Below, piece after piece: positions 13,890-14,532 of a DNA stretch of 14,532 nucleotides. The stretch is from Bacteroidales bacterium (GTDB lineage: Bacteria > Bacteroidota > Bacteroidia > Bacteroidales > ML635J-15). The notes under the pieces were generated by a model. The model saw only the letters and a list, made by a program, of their open reading frames with translations. It had not been told where the DNA came from and did no database searches. The translations under genes and the position numbers were made by a program. How positions within the stretch are numbered: the stretch's first letter is position 1; every line of letters starts with the position of its first letter. The stretch is from positions 1-14,532 of the forward strand of contig JALOAQ010000075.1 in the NCBI GenBank assembly GCA_023228725.1. The letters run 5' to 3'.

Positions 13890-14225
13890 TTTTTCTTCAT
13901 CTATATAATCTAGTTTTTTAGCATAATGAATTATATTAGCTGCATCTGATACTAAATCTGATAACCCACATGTTTTATAATCTCCAGTAGATTCGTGTGT
14001 TCCTCGTTTATCGTATCTTATACAAACATATCTCATTTCAACAAACATATCAGATAAATTTTTATATAGATTGGTTTTAAATCCAAAGGAATTACCATCT
14101 CTATCTGTTGTTCCAGTACCCATTATGAGTAATACAAGTGGTCTTTTCTCATTTTTATCTCTGTAAGCAATAGTTGCACCTATATTTATACCATTTGAGA
14201 TAATTACTTTTTCTTCGTTAATCAT
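13881..14225 (-). pseudogene. Alpha/beta hydrolase, N-terminal part (split by IS)
   Basis: This encodes the first 115 residues of the hydrolase, ending at the IS target site, after which the frame runs into a stop (GTT TGA) inside the IS end. It contains the early core strands and the oxyanion-region loop (LVLLIMGTGTTDRDG at 30-44) and the RYDKRGTHESTGD motif at 70-82, both typical of this fold. The start is the ATG at 14225, 8 nt after a perfect AGGAGG at 14239-14234. A GTG further upstream gives a longer but poorer start. Such a strong ribosome-binding site is unlike the other genes of this window and points to a Firmicutes source. Joined with 11740-12330 it gives a 311-residue protein. Confidence 0.85.
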
Positions 14226-14418
14226 TTTCATTGCCTCCTGATAATACTTTTTTGTTCCAAGATTTTTTTCCACATTTAAGACATTTCAAATATCTAGTTC
14301 TATTTACATGCATAGCCCACAAAACACTTTTAAAAGTTGGAATATATTTATGATGACAATTCTCACACTCATAGAACCCTGCTGTTTGTTCTATTCTTAA
14401 ACAATAAGTAATTCCATG
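14218..14418 (-). CDS. Small zinc-ribbon protein, probably frameshifted at its start
   Basis: The reading frame encodes about 66 residues with two Cys pairs, CENC and CLKC, spaced by about 24 residues that include YIPTFKSVLWAMH and RTRYLK. It ends in GKKSWNKKVLS, the pattern of small zinc-ribbon proteins common in Clostridia. The four Cys would bind one Zn2+. It overlaps the hydrolase start by 8 bp, so the two form an operon. No normal start codon lies in this frame between the stop at 14421-14419 and the first Cys pair. An ATG at 14417 is one base out of frame, and a single inserted base right after it would restore Met-Gly-Ile-Thr-Tyr. It may be a recent frameshift or a sequencing error. 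Confidence 0.55.
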   Translation of the reverse strand, partial: HGITYCLRIEQTAGFYECENCHHKYIPTFKSVLWAMHVNRTRYLKCLKCGKKSWNKKVLSGGNEND

Positions 14419-14531
14419 TTATTCTTTAGTTTTTCAGAAAATTTTTCAGTATTAAGTTTTTCGTATAAAATTACAATTAGAGGGTTTTTATATGGTTCCT
14501 TAATAGCTGATTCATCAACAACAGTTTTCAT
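14397..14531 (-). CDS. Hypothetical short protein at the window edge
   Basis: An open frame of 44 residues runs from an ATG at the edge of the window (MKTVVDESAIKEPYKNPLIV) and overlaps the zinc-ribbon frame. It is rich in Lys and Glu in its second half and has no motif I recognise. The ATG may be internal, since the gene could begin outside the window. It could also be joined to the zinc ribbon by the same suspected frameshift. I am not sure that it is expressed. Confidence 0.3.
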   Translation of the reverse strand: MKTVVDESAIKEPYKNPLIVILYEKLNTEKFSEKLKNNMELLIV

Positions 14532-14532
14532 A

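Overview
The window is about 30% GC and looks like a Bacteroidota chromosome. Supporting signs are several upstream boxes of the Bacteroidota type (TTG about 20 bp before TAnnTTTG), almost no Shine-Dalgarno sequences before the housekeeping genes, an outer-membrane beta-barrel protein, and an adk-obg pair. No rRNA, tRNA or CRISPR array was seen.

Positions 1-4731 hold a plus-strand housekeeping block: a small secreted beta-barrel protein with its own terminator, an NAD+ synthetase whose glutaminase domain has Ala where the catalytic Cys belongs, adenylate kinase, the ribosome-assembly GTPase Obg, and a PAP2-type membrane phosphatase. Positions 4732-8191 hold a polyamine cluster: a fold-III PLP arginine decarboxylase, agmatinase, and a bacterial deoxyhypusine-synthase-like protein. 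The first two would take arginine to agmatine to putrescine. The third probably transfers an aminobutyl group to a small amine, since bacteria have no eIF5A.

Positions 8192-8516 are a non-coding stretch rich in short repeats. Next come mcrC and mcrB on the minus strand (8517-11450), a modification-dependent restriction system whose GTPase subunit carries an EVE/PUA-like domain in front of the AAA+ motor.

The right end (11680-14532) has a different flavour. A minus-strand set consists of a small zinc-ribbon protein overlapping an alpha/beta hydrolase, with a perfect AGGAGG ribosome-binding site and a classic hairpin/T-run terminator. It looks Firmicutes-like and therefore laterally acquired. 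The hydrolase is split by a complete IS3-family insertion sequence (about 12340-13880) flanked by a 9-bp direct repeat. Removing the IS and one repeat copy restores a 311-residue hydrolase exactly in frame. The IS has a textbook -1 frameshift signal and an unusual palindrome-rich 3' end that encodes a long OrfB tail.

The most notable points are the Cys-to-Ala change in NadE, the polyamine cluster with its altered deoxyhypusine-synthase pocket, the EVE-McrB fusion, and the foreign operon broken by a host-style IS. I found no clearly new multi-gene system.
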